Below are positions 46,420-56,663 of a stretch of 64,000 nucleotides of DNA, in pieces. The notes below the pieces were generated by a model. The model worked only from the letters and a program-made list of their open reading frames with translations, did not search any database and was not told the DNA's origin. Position numbers and translations under genes: made by a program. Within the stretch, counting starts at the first letter, position 1. Each line of letters opens with the position of its first letter. The stretch comes from Candidatus Peribacteria bacterium (lineage in GTDB: Bacteria; Patescibacteria; JAEDAM01; Absconditabacterales; Absconditicoccaceae): positions 1 to 64,000 of the forward strand of contig JAITGP010000007.1 of assembly GCA_031280545.1 (NCBI GenBank). The letters run 5' to 3'.

Positions 46420-47297
46420 TGATTAAAGCTATTATAAAAGATTCTATCGCCACACTCCTCGCACATCCAAAACTCATCAGAGTTGCATTTTTCATGACCT
46501 TTGGACATACCATTTATCGTACCTACCTCATCACCTATTTTTTCAATGGAAGCATCAAAATGAAATACGAAGCAGGAGTAGATACATCCGAAGCAATGCT
46601 GTATCTCTTCAATACCATTCAAGAGCTCAATATTCGACGAATTATTATCAGCTTTATTTTGATCGTGGTCCTTGGTTATTTTTGGATCTACCCTATCGGA
46701 GAAGCAACCATTATTTATTCAATCAAAGATCAAGAGAAAAGGCTGTCTTCCTCCATTCACAGAGGACTAAAAAAATTCTTTCCAATGATGGAATACAAAT
46801 CATTAGGATCTTTCCTCGGAATGTATACGATTGTCACGATTACCACCAGAATGCGAGTAATGGGGATTTTAGATAATATCGTAGTAAGAATTATTCTCAT
46901 AATTTGGGGGATCCTTTCACTTTTCACTATTTTCTTTCGGTCGTATATCAAATATTATATCGTCATCCACAATCTTCCTGTCTTTGATGCCTTTAAAAAA
47001 AGCGTTTCTCTCACCATCGCCAATATCGGACTCACCTTCAAAGGAGTAATTTTTGAAATGCTCTTAACCCTCAGATTTTTTATTAATGCAGCCATCCTCG
47101 TAGGAATCCCACTAGGGCTCATCTATGTAGCAGTATTCTTCAACATCATTGACCACGCTTGGGTAGAAACCCTCATCCGGATAATCATCATACTACTTTT
47201 GCTTATTATCACCTATATCAACGGAATTTTTGAAGCCTTCTTTACCAGCTATCGATACAAAATTTTCCAAGAAGCTGAAAAAAATATGGATGAGTAA
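46419..47297 (+). CDS. Polytopic membrane protein, unknown function
   Basis: The 292-residue protein starts at ATG 46419, overlapping the pilin stop by one base, so it is translationally coupled. Five or six hydrophobic helices are seen (~20, 65, 120, 150, 205, 240), with basic loops. No UGA and no known signature. Coupling to the pilin gene suggests that it serves the same envelope machine. Confidence 0.7.
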   Translation: MIKAIIKDSIATLLAHPKLIRVAFFMTFGHTIYRTYLITYFFNGSIKMKYEAGVDTSEAMLYLFNTIQELNIRRIIISFILIVVLGYFWIYPIGEATIIYSIKDQEKRLSSSIHRGLKKFFPMMEYKSLGSFLGMYTIVTITTRMRVMGILDNIVVRIILIIWGILSLFTIFFRSYIKYYIVIHNLPVFDAFKKSVSLTIANIGLTFKGVIFEMLLTLRFFINAAILVGIPLGLIYVAVFFNIIDHAWVETLIRIIIILLLLIITYINGIFEAFFTSYRYKIFQEAEKNMDE

Positions 47298-47375
47298 AAT
47301 CAAAAAATTATTATGCTAACAAAAAAATAGAAAATTTTATGAAACAAGATTTTTTTACTTTATATATCATAAAAC

Positions 47376-48281
47376 ATGGAGCTCTATATCATTGCAGATC
47401 AAAATCTATTTTCAAAGCAACAATTAACCGAATTATGATATCTATATCAAATTTTTTTCGTAGAAGAGAGAAGAAATCTCTTGGAAGCGAATTTTACTCA
47501 TTCAAATAAAGAAAAAATCATAGCTATTGATCCAGATTTTTGTGATTGGCAATTTCCTAACGAGATTTTGGAAAAAACCTCAAATGTTAAAGCATTATGT
47601 TTGTGAACGACTACTTGTAGCTATATTGATATGGAGTATTGTAAGGAACATAATATTGCAGTATATAACCTTCCAAACTATTCCACACAAAGTGTTGCTG
47701 AATATTTGGTTTTCTTTGCGTTCTGTCTAACAAAAAAGCTTCCTCTCCAGCTCAAGAATGGTGGGAAAGAGGATTTTTCAAACAGCTTTTTAACACAAAA
47801 TCTCCATGAAAAACATATTGGGATTGTTGGATTAGGGAATATATGATCGGCGGTTGCTCGCACTATGAAAGGCTTGGGGACTACCGTATCTTATCGATCA
47901 AAACATGCTCGTAATACAGATTTTTCTTATCTAGAACTTTCTGAAATTTTCAAACAATGCGATTTGATTTTTATTACTCTTGCAACCAATTCGGAAACAA
48001 AACATTTGATAACGGATGAAATGCTTCATAACATAAAGACCAATGCTTGTATTATTTCCGGAGTAGATAAGGCAATTTTAAACCATGACTTACTAGTAGA
48101 AAAATGCTGAAAAAACGAGATATTTGGATATGCTTTTGAAGAAACAGACAAAACGGTTTTTGATTATGAAGGAAACATTATGGTCACAAGTGAATATGCT
48201 TGGTTTACCGATGAATCGATACATAAGAGAACGAAGATCTGGAGTGAAAAGATCAAAGAAGCAGAAAAGGGGAATTCCTAA
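47376..48281 (+). CDS. D-2-hydroxyacid dehydrogenase-like NAD-binding protein
   Basis: The 301-residue protein has the two-domain layout of D-isomer-specific 2-hydroxyacid dehydrogenases: SVAEYLVFF helix, then Rossmann motif GIVGLGNIG (residues ~149-157) whose last Gly is UGA (47844), then DLIFITLATNSETKHLI. The catalytic Arg region reads IISGVDKAIL instead of the usual N.aRG..vde, and the catalytic His segment (TPHxAG) reads TSEYAWFTDES, with no His. So it may bind NAD but lack the normal reaction. UGAs at about 47436, 47604, 47844 and 48108 are Gly. Confidence 0.75.
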
Positions 48282-48295
48282 TCGTTTACTTTCAT

Positions 48296-48323
48296 TTGAC
48301 TTACCTTAAAAAAACATTACCCT
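48296..48323 (+). promoter_or_regulatory. Promoter for 48355-50073
   Basis: TTGACT (48296-48301), 16-bp spacer, TACCCT (48318-48323). Confidence 0.5.
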
Positions 48324-48354
48324 TTTATCGTTTTATCTTGGCATTTTCATCACC

Positions 48355-50073
48355 ATGCTCAAATTCCTCAACCTTGATCAAATCAAAACGACAATTGCTA
48401 GATTTCCTGTAGCAGTACTCCTTACACTCGTTTTATCAGCTTTATTTTACTGTTTGGTTCACGGGTCCTATGAACAAGAAACTGTCCTCGGACACGGCAT
48501 TTTCGCAACCGTTCTGACCTTTTTCTTGAGTGTGGGGGTGGGGCTTAAATGGGAAGAAACCGCCATCAAAAAAAGTACAAAGCTGATTTTTCAAGTGCTA
48601 TCGCTGGTCATAGGAGGGCTCTTCTTCCTACGATTTACACGAAGTGGAGAAGAACAAAGTGCTCAGCTCTTTGCTTTATTACTGGCTTGTGTATTGGGTA
48701 TTTGTTTCATCGCACCTTTTGTTGTAAAGAGAAAAAAGGCAGAAAACGCTGACATAAATACTCCCTATTCGCAGTATTTTCTCAAGTTTGCAACGGTGAT
48801 TTTGTTTGGATTTATTTTATGAGCAGTCAGCTTAGGGCTAGGAGCATTGGCAATCGGAGCGGTGGATATGTTATTTGATGTAGAGGTAGGAAACTCGTAT
48901 GCTCATCGAGCAATTTTTGCACTTTCATTGTTTACCCCACTGGTGTGTCTGACGAAAATCCCTCAGAAGAACCCAGAAGCTGACCCACAATTTAGCGTGA
49001 ATGGATTTGCAAGTTTCGTGATAAAATATGTCTTATTGCCGTTTATAGGTATCTATTTCGTGATTTTGTATGTGTATAGCGGGAATGTGTTGATTCATCT
49101 GTCTGAGCGACCCCAAGGGGAAGTGTCTCGGCTGGTGATTGCGTTCTCTATTTTTGGTTATCTCACCTACCTTTTGAGCTATTTCTTCAAGGAAATCGGT
49201 ATTGTAAAACGAATCAGGAAAGTGTTTCCTTTCGTGGTCATTCCTCAGCTTTTTATGCTATTTTATGCGATTTATCTGAGGATTGCACAGTATGACTTGA
49301 CGACGAATAGGTATCTGGTGGTGATTTTTGGTGTGTGGTTATTGGTGATTTCGCTCTATTTTATTGTGTCAAAGAAGAAGGCTCTGCTTTTTATTCCTGC
49401 TAGTTTGGCGGTGTTTAGTGCAGTGTTTTCATTTTGACAGTGGGGAGTATTTACCTTGCCTATGGAAAGACAACTGGAGAGGCTGGAACATAATTTAGAA
49501 AAAGCTGAAATCCTCGTGAATGGGGAGATTAAACCTCTGGAAGGAGAAATTGATGTGGATTTAGAGAATGAAATTTATGATGGAATGAGATACATTTGCG
49601 ATTATGATTGTAAGAAATTAAATACTGCACTTTGAGTAGAACTTGTGAATGAAGAAAGAGTGACTTTCTATGACTTACGTGAATATCTCAATTTGTCTTA
49701 TTCTTATTGATATAATCGCTGAAACCAAGAAATTGACCGTTTTTATATCCGTGCAGTTGAGGATATTTTTCCTCTGGAAACGGCGGGATATGATTTTGTA
49801 GTGGAGGCAAGGGAAGAAAATGGATTTTTGATTGTGGGAGATGGAGTAAGGGAAGAAAAATTTGATTTAAGTGCTGTGAAAGCTGAGATTTTATCTAAAG
49901 TTGACAAAAAGAATGCAGATGTTCATTTGACAAAGGAGGACGTAATGTTTTATCTGACGGGAGATGCGTTTGAGGTGAAGTTAATGGTTAGAAATTGGTC
50001 ATTAGATGCTAATGATAGTGTGGACTCTTGGGGTTTACAGGGATATGTGTTGGTGAAGAGACAAAGAAAATAA
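48355..50073 (+). CDS. DUF4153 multi-pass membrane protein
   Basis: The 572-residue protein has about ten to twelve membrane helices in residues 15-365, then a soluble C-terminal part. The junction WGVFTLPMERQLERLEHNLE matches the family's characteristic W-G-P/V-F..S..RQ..RLE.ll segment. UGAs at 48820, 49435, 49633, 49708 and 49717 are Gly. The biochemical role of DUF4153 proteins is not established. It has its own promoter. Confidence 0.75.
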
Positions 50074-50076
50074 CAT

Positions 50077-50166
50077 ATGCGTAGCCTAACTCGTTCTAAT
50101 CATTCTTCTGAAATATTTATTCAAGAATTAACAGCATTAAAACAAAAATTCCATCAGGTTTTTTAA
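50077..50166 (+). CDS. Possible 29-residue peptide
   Basis: ATG 50077 to TAA 50164, starting MRSLTRSNHSSEIFIQELTA. It fills the 106-nt gap between DUF4153 and the HAD gene. No independent support. Confidence 0.2.
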   Translation: MRSLTRSNHSSEIFIQELTALKQKFHQVF

Positions 50167-50179
50167 CCTTTAAAAAAAC

Positions 50180-50911
50180 ATGAACACACCCTACAAAATT
50201 CTCCTCTTTGATTTAGACGACACCCTCATCAACAACAAAGAAAATGTAAAACATGCTTTCCAAAACGTGCTTGAAAAGAGGAATGAAACCTACACTAATG
50301 AGAAATTTCAGAGACGATATGAAATTGATAAAAAATTTTGGAAAGACTGGCAAGATGGAAAGATTACTCTGCCAGCAAAGTATCAACAGGAAACAGGAAA
50401 GAAAAGTAAAGGTTTTTTGAATCGATTGAGAGCACAAAGAATTTTGATCTATTTCAATAATACCGTCTCCTTTGAAGAGGCTATTTCCTTAAATAATATA
50501 TATATGCATTCGTTAACTGAGGTGGTCATAGCGATTGATGGGGCTTATGAAACATTGGAATATCTTTCCAGCAAATATGATATTCTGGTAGCTACCAACT
50601 GACCTTCCGTTGCCACAAAAGAAAAATTGGAAAAAATAAACTGCTTAAGATTCGTAAAAGAAATCCTTTCAGCAGATATGTTTGGCTATATGAAGCCCAA
50701 AGTTGAATTCTTTGAAGGGATACAGGAAATGTATCAGTTACCTAAAGAAGCCTATCTGATTATTGGAGATTCTTTGAAGTCTGATGTTGGATTTGGAATG
50801 AACTGTGGAATTGATTCTTGTCGGTTTGATAGAGGGAACGAAACCTTAACTGAAGCGTATCAGCCCACCATGATTATAAAGCAGTTGAGCGAATTGAAAG
50901 AGAGACTCTAA
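50180..50911 (+). CDS. HAD-family phosphatase (YjjG-like)
   Basis: The 243-residue protein shows all HAD motifs: nucleophile LLFDLDDTL (Asp11/Asp13), motif II VATNG (Gly141 from UGA 50600), motif III Lys in YMKPKVEFF and motif IV IIGDSLKSDVGFG. A helical cap lies between motifs I and II as in YjjG-type nucleotidases, which remove phosphate from pyrimidine or non-canonical nucleotides. Substrate not determined by sequence. Confidence 0.85.
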
Positions 50912-50947
50912 ATTGCCAAGTAAGTGGAACAAGCTGAATGGAATTCC

Positions 50948-50975
50948 TTGCATTTTTTCCAAAAAACTGTATTCC
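50948..50975 (+). promoter_or_regulatory. Promoter for the DUF1015 gene
   Basis: TTGCAT (50948-50953), 16-bp spacer, TATTCC (50970-50975). A start near 50982 supports ATG 51009. Confidence 0.45.
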
Positions 50976-51008
50976 TACATCAGCTTTTTTATTTTTCTTT
51001 ATTTAACT

Positions 51009-52352
51009 ATGCAAACTCATTACCCTGAGCTGGGAATCCTGACTCCTGAAATCTATTTGCCCAAAGCTGATACCAATTGGAATAAACGATCCGTAGTCGC
51101 TTGTGATCAATATACTTCTCAACCTGAATATCGAGAAGCTGTAGCATCTCACATTGAAGCCCAGCCTTCTACCTACCATATTATTTTCCCAGAAGTCTAT
51201 TTGGGGCAAGAAGATGGAGAGGAGAGAATTAAAAATATTCAGCAAGCTATGAAAGGATATTTGGAGCAAGGGATTTTGGAAAATAAAGGAGAGGGACTTA
51301 TTTTTTTGGACAGACAGACTTCTCATACTTCTTCTAGAAAAGGGCTAATCGTTGCATTGGATTTGGAGCAATACGACTACAATAAAGGCTCTCAAACCCT
51401 GATCAGAGCGACAGAAGGGACGATTTTGGATAGATTACCACCGAGAGTCAAAATTAGACAGAACGCACCACTGGAAAGTCCTCACATTATGGTACTGATT
51501 GATGACCCTGAGAAAGGGATTATTGAACCGTTAGCTAAACATCTGGATACCTATGAAAAGCTCTATGACTTTGACCTGATGATAAAAGGCGGACATATTA
51601 CAGGATATCATATCACCGATGAAGCTAAGATCCAAGGTGTAGTGGAGGGACTGAAAAAGCTGGCTGATCCTGAAACCTTTAAAGCAAAATACGGAGTGGG
51701 AGACGATTTGGGAGTATTGCTTTTTGCTATGGGAGATGGGAATCATTCTTTTGCTACTGCCAAAGCCATTTGGGAAGAGAAAAAGAAAACGCTGAGTGAA
51801 AAGGAGAAAGTCTCTCACCCTGCAAGATTTGCATTAGTAGAATTGAATAATGTGCATGATGAGGGAATCGTTTTTGAACCTATTCACAGAGTGCTGTTTC
51901 AGGTAAATGAAGAAGAGTTTTTCCGCTCTGCTAAGGAACATTTCTCCAATCTCGGGTCAAAACTTAAAGTGGAATATTTTTTTCAGAAAGCTGACTTGCC
52001 ACTTCTCCACTCTACTCCTGAAGTACATCGTTTTCGAGGGGTCAGTGGAAAACAGTATTTTACTGTAGCTATCCACAATCCGCAACTTAATTTGGAGGTA
52101 GGAAATTTACAACGCTTTTTGGATGAGTATCTTTCCATCCATCCTGAAACTCACATTGACTATATTCATGGAGAAGAAGCCACCGAAACTTTGGGGAAAG
52201 GAGAAAATAATTTAGGACTTCTCCTCCCTGTGATGGATAAATCAGCTTTTTTTACCACAGTGATAAAAGACTGAGCTTTACCGAGGAAGACCTTTTCTAT
52301 GGGAGAAGCTGAAGAAAAAAGATTTTATCTGGAATGTAGAAAAATTCAGTAA
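51009..52352 (+). CDS. DUF1015 family protein
   Basis: The 447-residue protein begins MQTHYPELGILTPEIYLPKA and carries the family's GDGNHSFATAKAIWEE stretch (~residue 242) and VVACDQYTSQPEYREAV near the N-terminus. One UGA (52272) is Gly; 25 more residues follow to TAA. DUF1015 proteins are widespread and of uncertain function. In-frame ATG 50913 is rejected because the promoter lies inside that extension. Confidence 0.8.
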
Positions 52353-52393
52353 GTAGTACTTCGTTTGAAAATTTTACTCTTTATCTCTAGTTT

Positions 52394-53122
52394 ATGCACC
52401 TTCATATCATTTCCCTTTTCCCAGAAATCTTCGACTCCTTTTTATCGACCTCACTTTTGAAAAAAGCTCAAGAAAAAAATCTGCTTTCTTTTCATGTTGT
52501 AAATCCGAGAGAGTATTGCACTGATAAGCACCAGCAAATCGATGATCAAATCTATGGAGGCGGAGCAGGAATGCTCATCAAAGCCCAGCCAATCATTGAT
52601 GCAGTAGAAGCAGTGTTGGATTCTCCTTTTTGAGGGGGAACGTCCGAAAGACAAGGGAGTTTAATAAAAGACTATGATTTTAGGATCCTCTTCCCGTCTC
52701 CAAGTCAGGAGGTTTTCACACAAAAACAAGCCTATAGATTGTCAAAGTATGAACACCTAATTTTCATCTGTGGGAGATATGAGGGAATTGATTACCGCTT
52801 TGAGGAGTATATGAAAAAGCACTATCCTTCAGCTTTTTCTAAAATTTCCCTCGGACAATTTATCCTTTTGGGGGGAGAAGTGGCAACGATGACGATGATT
52901 GAAGCGGTGGTAAGACTCGTTCCCGGAGTGATTAAAGAGGCAGAAAGTCGACAGAATGAAAGCTATAGTTTAAAAAACTGAATGACTAATTTGGAACCAC
53001 CACAATATACCAGACCAGAGAAAGTTTACGGACTAAAAGTACCTGAAGTCCTCTTAACAGGGAATCAAAAAGACATTCAAGCTTGGAAAGAAGCACAAGA
53101 AAACTCAGCCTTAGAAGAGTAA
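52394..53122 (+). CDS. trmD: tRNA (guanine-N1-)-methyltransferase TrmD
   Basis: The 242-residue SPOUT enzyme uses S-adenosylmethionine to methylate G37 in tRNAs, which prevents frameshifting. The trefoil-knot motifs are clear: [16 protein letters not shown] and [20 protein letters not shown], with N-terminal [17 protein letters not shown]. The C-terminal domain [20 protein letters not shown] is read through UGA 52979. A UGA at 52631 lies inside an in-frame ~50-bp element (52620-52672) also found in murF; it encodes the loop [17 protein letters not shown] at residues ~77-93. Confidence 0.95.
52620..52672 (+). repeat. In-frame palindromic element, copy in trmD
   Basis: About 50 bp with shared core ttgagggggaa, cgaa and a downstream gtttanaaaagac, matching the murF copy at 62397-62446. 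tctcctttt can pair with aagggag.. across the core. It encodes [17 protein letters not shown], with the first Gly of GGG from UGA. Confidence 0.7.
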
Positions 53123-53130
53123 AAAAGCAC

Positions 53131-53158
53131 TTGCAAATGTAGGGATAATTCTTACACT
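53131..53158 (+). promoter_or_regulatory. nusA promoter
   Basis: TTGCAA (53131-53136), 16-bp spacer, TACACT (53153-53158). Confidence 0.6.
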
Positions 53159-53210
53159 ATTCACAGACAAATTTTTGCGTATTTCTTTTATTTTCTAAAC
53201 ATAAATTTCA

Positions 53211-54245
53211 ATGAAACTCGATGGAAAAGCCATTCAAGCTGCGATGATGCAATTAGTAGAAGACTATAAATTTGACCCTTTTCAGATTTTGGAGATTTCC
53301 AAACTAGGAATTAAATCTGGTTTCAAAAAAGATTATCCTGATTATAGAAAATCTGAGATTTTGGTAGATATCAAAGACGATGGAACTGTAAAGTTATATC
53401 AAGTAACAGAAGTAGTAGAAGAAGTGGAAGATCCAGATACTCAAATCACTTTGGAAGAGGCAAAAAAAATCAGAAAAGATGTGAAAATCGGAGAAAAACT
53501 TTTGGAAGATGTGACTCCTCAATCAATGGAGCTTTCTAGAATTGCTGCACAAGCTGCTGCTCAAACCATCAAACAAAGCCTCAAAAATATAGAAAGAGAA
53601 AAATTTTATGAAAAATTCCAAGACAAGGAAGGAGAGCTTTTAAAAGCAAGAGTGGTGAGAGTGCATGGAGACAGCGTTATTTTGGACATTGATCAAACGA
53701 CGGTGGTTTTGCCTCCAGAAGGGCAGATTCCAAATAGGAGTTATGAACCAGGAGAAGAGATCTTCGTATTTTTGAAAAAATTAGGGAAAGATGCTGGAGG
53801 AATCGTATTGGATATTTCTCAGACGAATGGAGAGTACATTGGAGCGATATTGGAAAAAATCGTGCCTGAAGTGGCTGACGGTACCGTAGTCATTGATAAA
53901 ATTGCAAGAGCTGCAGGAAGGAAAACCAAAGTAGTGGTAAGCAGTAATGACGAAAAAATTGATCCTGTGGGAGTAATGGTTGGACATAAGGGAGATAGAA
54001 TTAACACAGTGCTTTCTCTACTAGATGGAGAAAAAGTAGACTTTATTGAGATGAATAATAATACTATCGAATTTATCAAAGCACTTCTCAAACCTGCAAA
54101 TGTACAAAGTGTAGAAATCCAAGCTGATGAGAAAAAAGCCATTATCAAGGTAGATGAAGAGCAGAAATCTCTTGCCATCGGGAAAGGGGCTTCTAATATC
54201 AAGCTCGCTTCCCAGCTTTCTGGACTCCAATTAGAGATTGTATAA
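53211..54245 (+). CDS. nusA: Transcription termination/antitermination protein NusA
   Basis: The 344-residue protein has the NusA N-terminal RNA-polymerase domain (1-~130), an S1 domain (~135-200, LKARVVRVHGDSVILD) and two KH domains (~205-344, with DPVGVMVGHKGDRINTV and AIGKGASNIKLASQLSG as the GxxG loops). It ends after KH2, without the acidic C-terminal repeats of proteobacterial NusA. It has no UGA. It controls pausing and termination. Own promoter; usual neighbours rimP and infB are absent. Confidence 0.95.
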   Translation: MKLDGKAIQAAMMQLVEDYKFDPFQILEISKLGIKSGFKKDYPDYRKSEILVDIKDDGTVKLYQVTEVVEEVEDPDTQITLEEAKKIRKDVKIGEKLLEDVTPQSMELSRIAAQAAAQTIKQSLKNIEREKFYEKFQDKEGELLKARVVRVHGDSVILDIDQTTVVLPPEGQIPNRSYEPGEEIFVFLKKLGKDAGGIVLDISQTNGEYIGAILEKIVPEVADGTVVIDKIARAAGRKTKVVVSSNDEKIDPVGVMVGHKGDRINTVLSLLDGEKVDFIEMNNNTIEFIKALLKPANVQSVEIQADEKKAIIKVDEEQKSLAIGKGASNIKLASQLSGLQLEIV

Positions 54246-54261
54246 TTTTCTAATTTCCCAA

Positions 54262-54289
54262 TTGCTTTTGCCTAGTGAATCCCTATACT
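54262..54289 (+). promoter_or_regulatory. der promoter, overlapping a hairpin
   Basis: TTGCTT (54262-54267), 16-bp spacer, TATACT (54284-54289). A hairpin aatccc / gggatt (54278-54283, 54294-54299) followed by tactttttt overlaps it and may terminate nusA. Confidence 0.55.
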
Positions 54290-54319
54290 TCTGGGGATTT
54301 ACTTTTTTGAACAAAAAAT

Positions 54320-56224
54320 ATGAAAATAGGACTTATCGGAGCGACAAACGTCGGGAAATCCACCCTTTTCAATAGACTTATCGGACAATTTAGAGCCATC
54401 GTGACCGACATTCCCTGAACTACCACCGACATCATCAAACACAAACTCCAGCTCGACAATGGAGAGATGATGACCTTTTTTGATAGTCCATGATTACTAG
54501 ATTTCACTGACGAACTCCCTTATATCAATCAAATCGTGAAAGAGTCAGACTTTTTGCTCTTTCTTATTGATGATAGTGTGGGAGTGACGGCAAAGGAACA
54601 GCATATTTTGAAACTGATAAGGGATGAGAAAAGGCAGGATCAGACCCTTCTCATCATCAATAAACTCGATCTCAGACGAAAAGAGTCTGAAACCGACCTT
54701 GCTATCGCGGATTACTACGATTTGGGAATACCGAATATTATTGGAATTAGTGCCAAGACAGAAAGAAACCTGAGTGAAGTCGAAGACCAGCTTTTGAAAA
54801 AATATCATCAATGGAAAAAGATACATCCTGAGGGAATCGAGGAAGCGGAAGAAACGAGGATTGGACTCGCTATCGTCGGGAAACCGAATGCCTGAAAATC
54901 CACCTTGTTGAACACGCTGGTGGGAAGTGAACTTGCGAAAGTTGCTGATGTTGCAGGGACGACGAGAGATTATTTGTCAGGAGATTTTGAGTGGGGAAAA
55001 AAGAAATTTACCGCTTACGATACCGCGGGAATTAAAAAAAGAGGAAGCATTCACGGAATTGAGAAAATCGCTTACGATAAGACCAAAGCGATGCTCGAAT
55101 ACACCAGACCTGTGGTAATTTTTATGGTGGATTGCACCCAAGGAGTTACTCATAGGGATATGACGTTATTACAGGAAATTCACAGTCTCGCCCTGCCGAT
55201 TATCTTCGCCTTGAATAAGGTCGATCAGGTCAACCCCAAAGGGCTGGAAGCGATGATAAGAGGTGCCCAGTCGTATCTGGAATTTGCTAAATATATCCCG
55301 ATTGTACCAATGGTTGCGACCAAGGGGCAAGGGATACAAGAAGTGATGAAAATGGTCGGTATGTTGCAGAAAGAAAATACAAAAAGAGTCTGAACCAGAG
55401 AACTCAATAAGGCTATCTGACATGAAATGATTCAGCGTCCCCCAAGATTTCCGAAAAATAAGATTGCCAAAATCCTCTACGCTACGCAGATTGCCGTGGA
55501 CGCACCGACTTTCATTATGTTCGTCAACCATAAGTCCAGAGTGAATTTTGCGTTTAAGAAGCGAGTGGAAAATACGATTAGAAAGCATTTTGGATTTATT
55601 GGAGTGCCAATTGTGATAAAGTATAGAAATAGAGGAGAAAGCTGAATGGAAAGAGATATTCAAGTAAACTTTGACGAGCACGAAGCAAAGGAGTATGGAG
55701 GAGACGAGGGTGATGAAGCAGAAGTTGGAACATCTCATTGAACAAGAGAGAATAGAAGTAAGCGTAGGGACGGTTCACCGCGTCCCGCACAAGCTGCGGG
55801 ATTAAACCGTTCGAAAAAATTAAATCGTCCAAACCCAACGGAAGAAGAAAGTTCAAGAAGACCAGAGAGCAACAACCCTTACAACAATAAAGGAAAAAGA
55901 AAACGAGATAAAACCACCGAAGAAAAGACGAGAACGACCAGAAGAGGAAATGAAATTAAATCTGAACCCAAAGGGAAAGATGAACCACGTAACCCATCAC
56001 GCAACGAATCGCGTAGGGACGCTTCAATAAAGCGTCCGAATAATGAAAAACCAAAATCAACGGAGGATAGAAGATTTTCAAAAAAACCGAAAAGAGAGAG
56101 CAAATATTCCAATACAAAAAAAGGAAGCCAAGGGAAAATCAGCGAAATGTTCAGCAAGGTGTATGGAGAAAAAAATAAGGATAAGAATAGAAAAGTAAAT
56201 AAAAGGCGTTCTGCCACGAAGTAG
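54320..56224 (+). CDS. der: GTPase Der (EngA) with long basic tail
   Basis: The protein has 634 residues, against ~440-490 in typical Der. It contains two GTPase domains and a KH-like domain, and assists 50S ribosome assembly. First G domain: [16 protein letters not shown] (Gly33 = UGA 54416), DSPGLLD (Gly58 = UGA 54491). Second: KPNAGKST (Gly192 = UGA 54893), VAGTTRD, DTAGI, NKVD. KH-like domain to ~residue 442 ([10 protein letters not shown]). These positions are strong proof of UGA = Gly. The extra ~190 residues are Lys/Arg/Ser/Asn-rich, probably disordered and RNA-binding, and include two palindromic repeats (55764-55815, 56013-56040) of the RAYT-associated type translated in frame. Confidence 0.95.
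55764..55815. repeat. REP-like palindrome in the der tail, copy 1
   Basis: Ends gtagggac and gttcgaa, with inner arms ggtt/aacc and a second hairpin cccgc/gcggg. Same end pattern as palindromes at 2749-4151. Translated as part of Der. Confidence 0.6.
56013..56040. repeat. REP-like palindrome in the der tail, copy 2
   Basis: gtagggac then gctt..aagc then gtccgaa; ends identical to the RAYT-flanking copies, inner stem different but paired. Translated as [10 protein letters not shown]. Confidence 0.7.
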
Positions 56225-56277
56225 CGTTTTCATAAAGTGTCATTTTATCATAGTAATTACTTGCAGATGGAGTACAT

Positions 56278-56346
56278 ATGGACGAAACTAATAATCAAAA
56301 ATTAGCAGAAAAAATCTCTGAAAAAGTAAAAGAAATCCTCTCTTAA
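56278..56346 (+). CDS. Possible 22-residue charged peptide
   Basis: ATG 56278 to TAA 56344, starting MDETNNQKLAEKISEKVK, highly charged and helical. It lies 53 nt after der and 28 nt before the next gene. Short, unsupported otherwise. Confidence 0.3.
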   Translation: MDETNNQKLAEKISEKVKEILS

Positions 56347-56374
56347 TCTGCTTTTTATCTTCTATTACCCTGTT

Positions 56375-56644
56375 ATGTCTGACGCAGAAAGAATCGCTCA
56401 ACTGGAAAAAGAGCTCAAACACATTCAAGAAAGAAATGCAAGAGTAGAAAAAGATAAAGCACGAGAAACTTCTTGGACCAGAAAAATCTCGATTGCTATT
56501 CTGACCTATTTAGTTATTGTGATTTTCTTTTATATCACAAAACTCGGAAATCCGCGAATTAATGCCGTTGTACCTACAATAGGATTTCTGCTTTCTACAC
56601 TTTCCATTTCTTTATTGAAAAATATTTGGATAAAAAAGTTTTAA
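56375..56644 (+). CDS. Small membrane protein with coiled-coil start
   Basis: The 89-residue protein starts MSDAERIAQLEKELKHIQER (coiled coil, 1-~30), followed by WTRKISIAILTYLVIVIFFY and VVPTIGFLLSTLSISLLKNI as two membrane helices. The arrangement ..ARVEKDKARETSWTRK.. TYLVI.. P..GFLLSTLS is one I have seen in small proteins of CPR bacteria and archaea, from memory. Function unknown. Confidence 0.7.
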   Translation: MSDAERIAQLEKELKHIQERNARVEKDKARETSWTRKISIAILTYLVIVIFFYITKLGNPRINAVVPTIGFLLSTLSISLLKNIWIKKF

Positions 56645-56653
56645 CAGTATACT
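56626..56653 (+). promoter_or_regulatory. Promoter for the EamA gene
   Basis: TTGGAT (56626-56631), 16-bp spacer, TATACT (56648-56653), overlapping the 3' end of the previous gene. Confidence 0.5.
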
Positions 56654-56663
56654 ATTCAATGAT

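Noticed and set aside
54320..56224. UGA as tryptophan (table 4)
   Set aside because: UGAs fall on glycines of P-loops and Rossmann loops, where Trp would abolish function; UGG is used for Trp.
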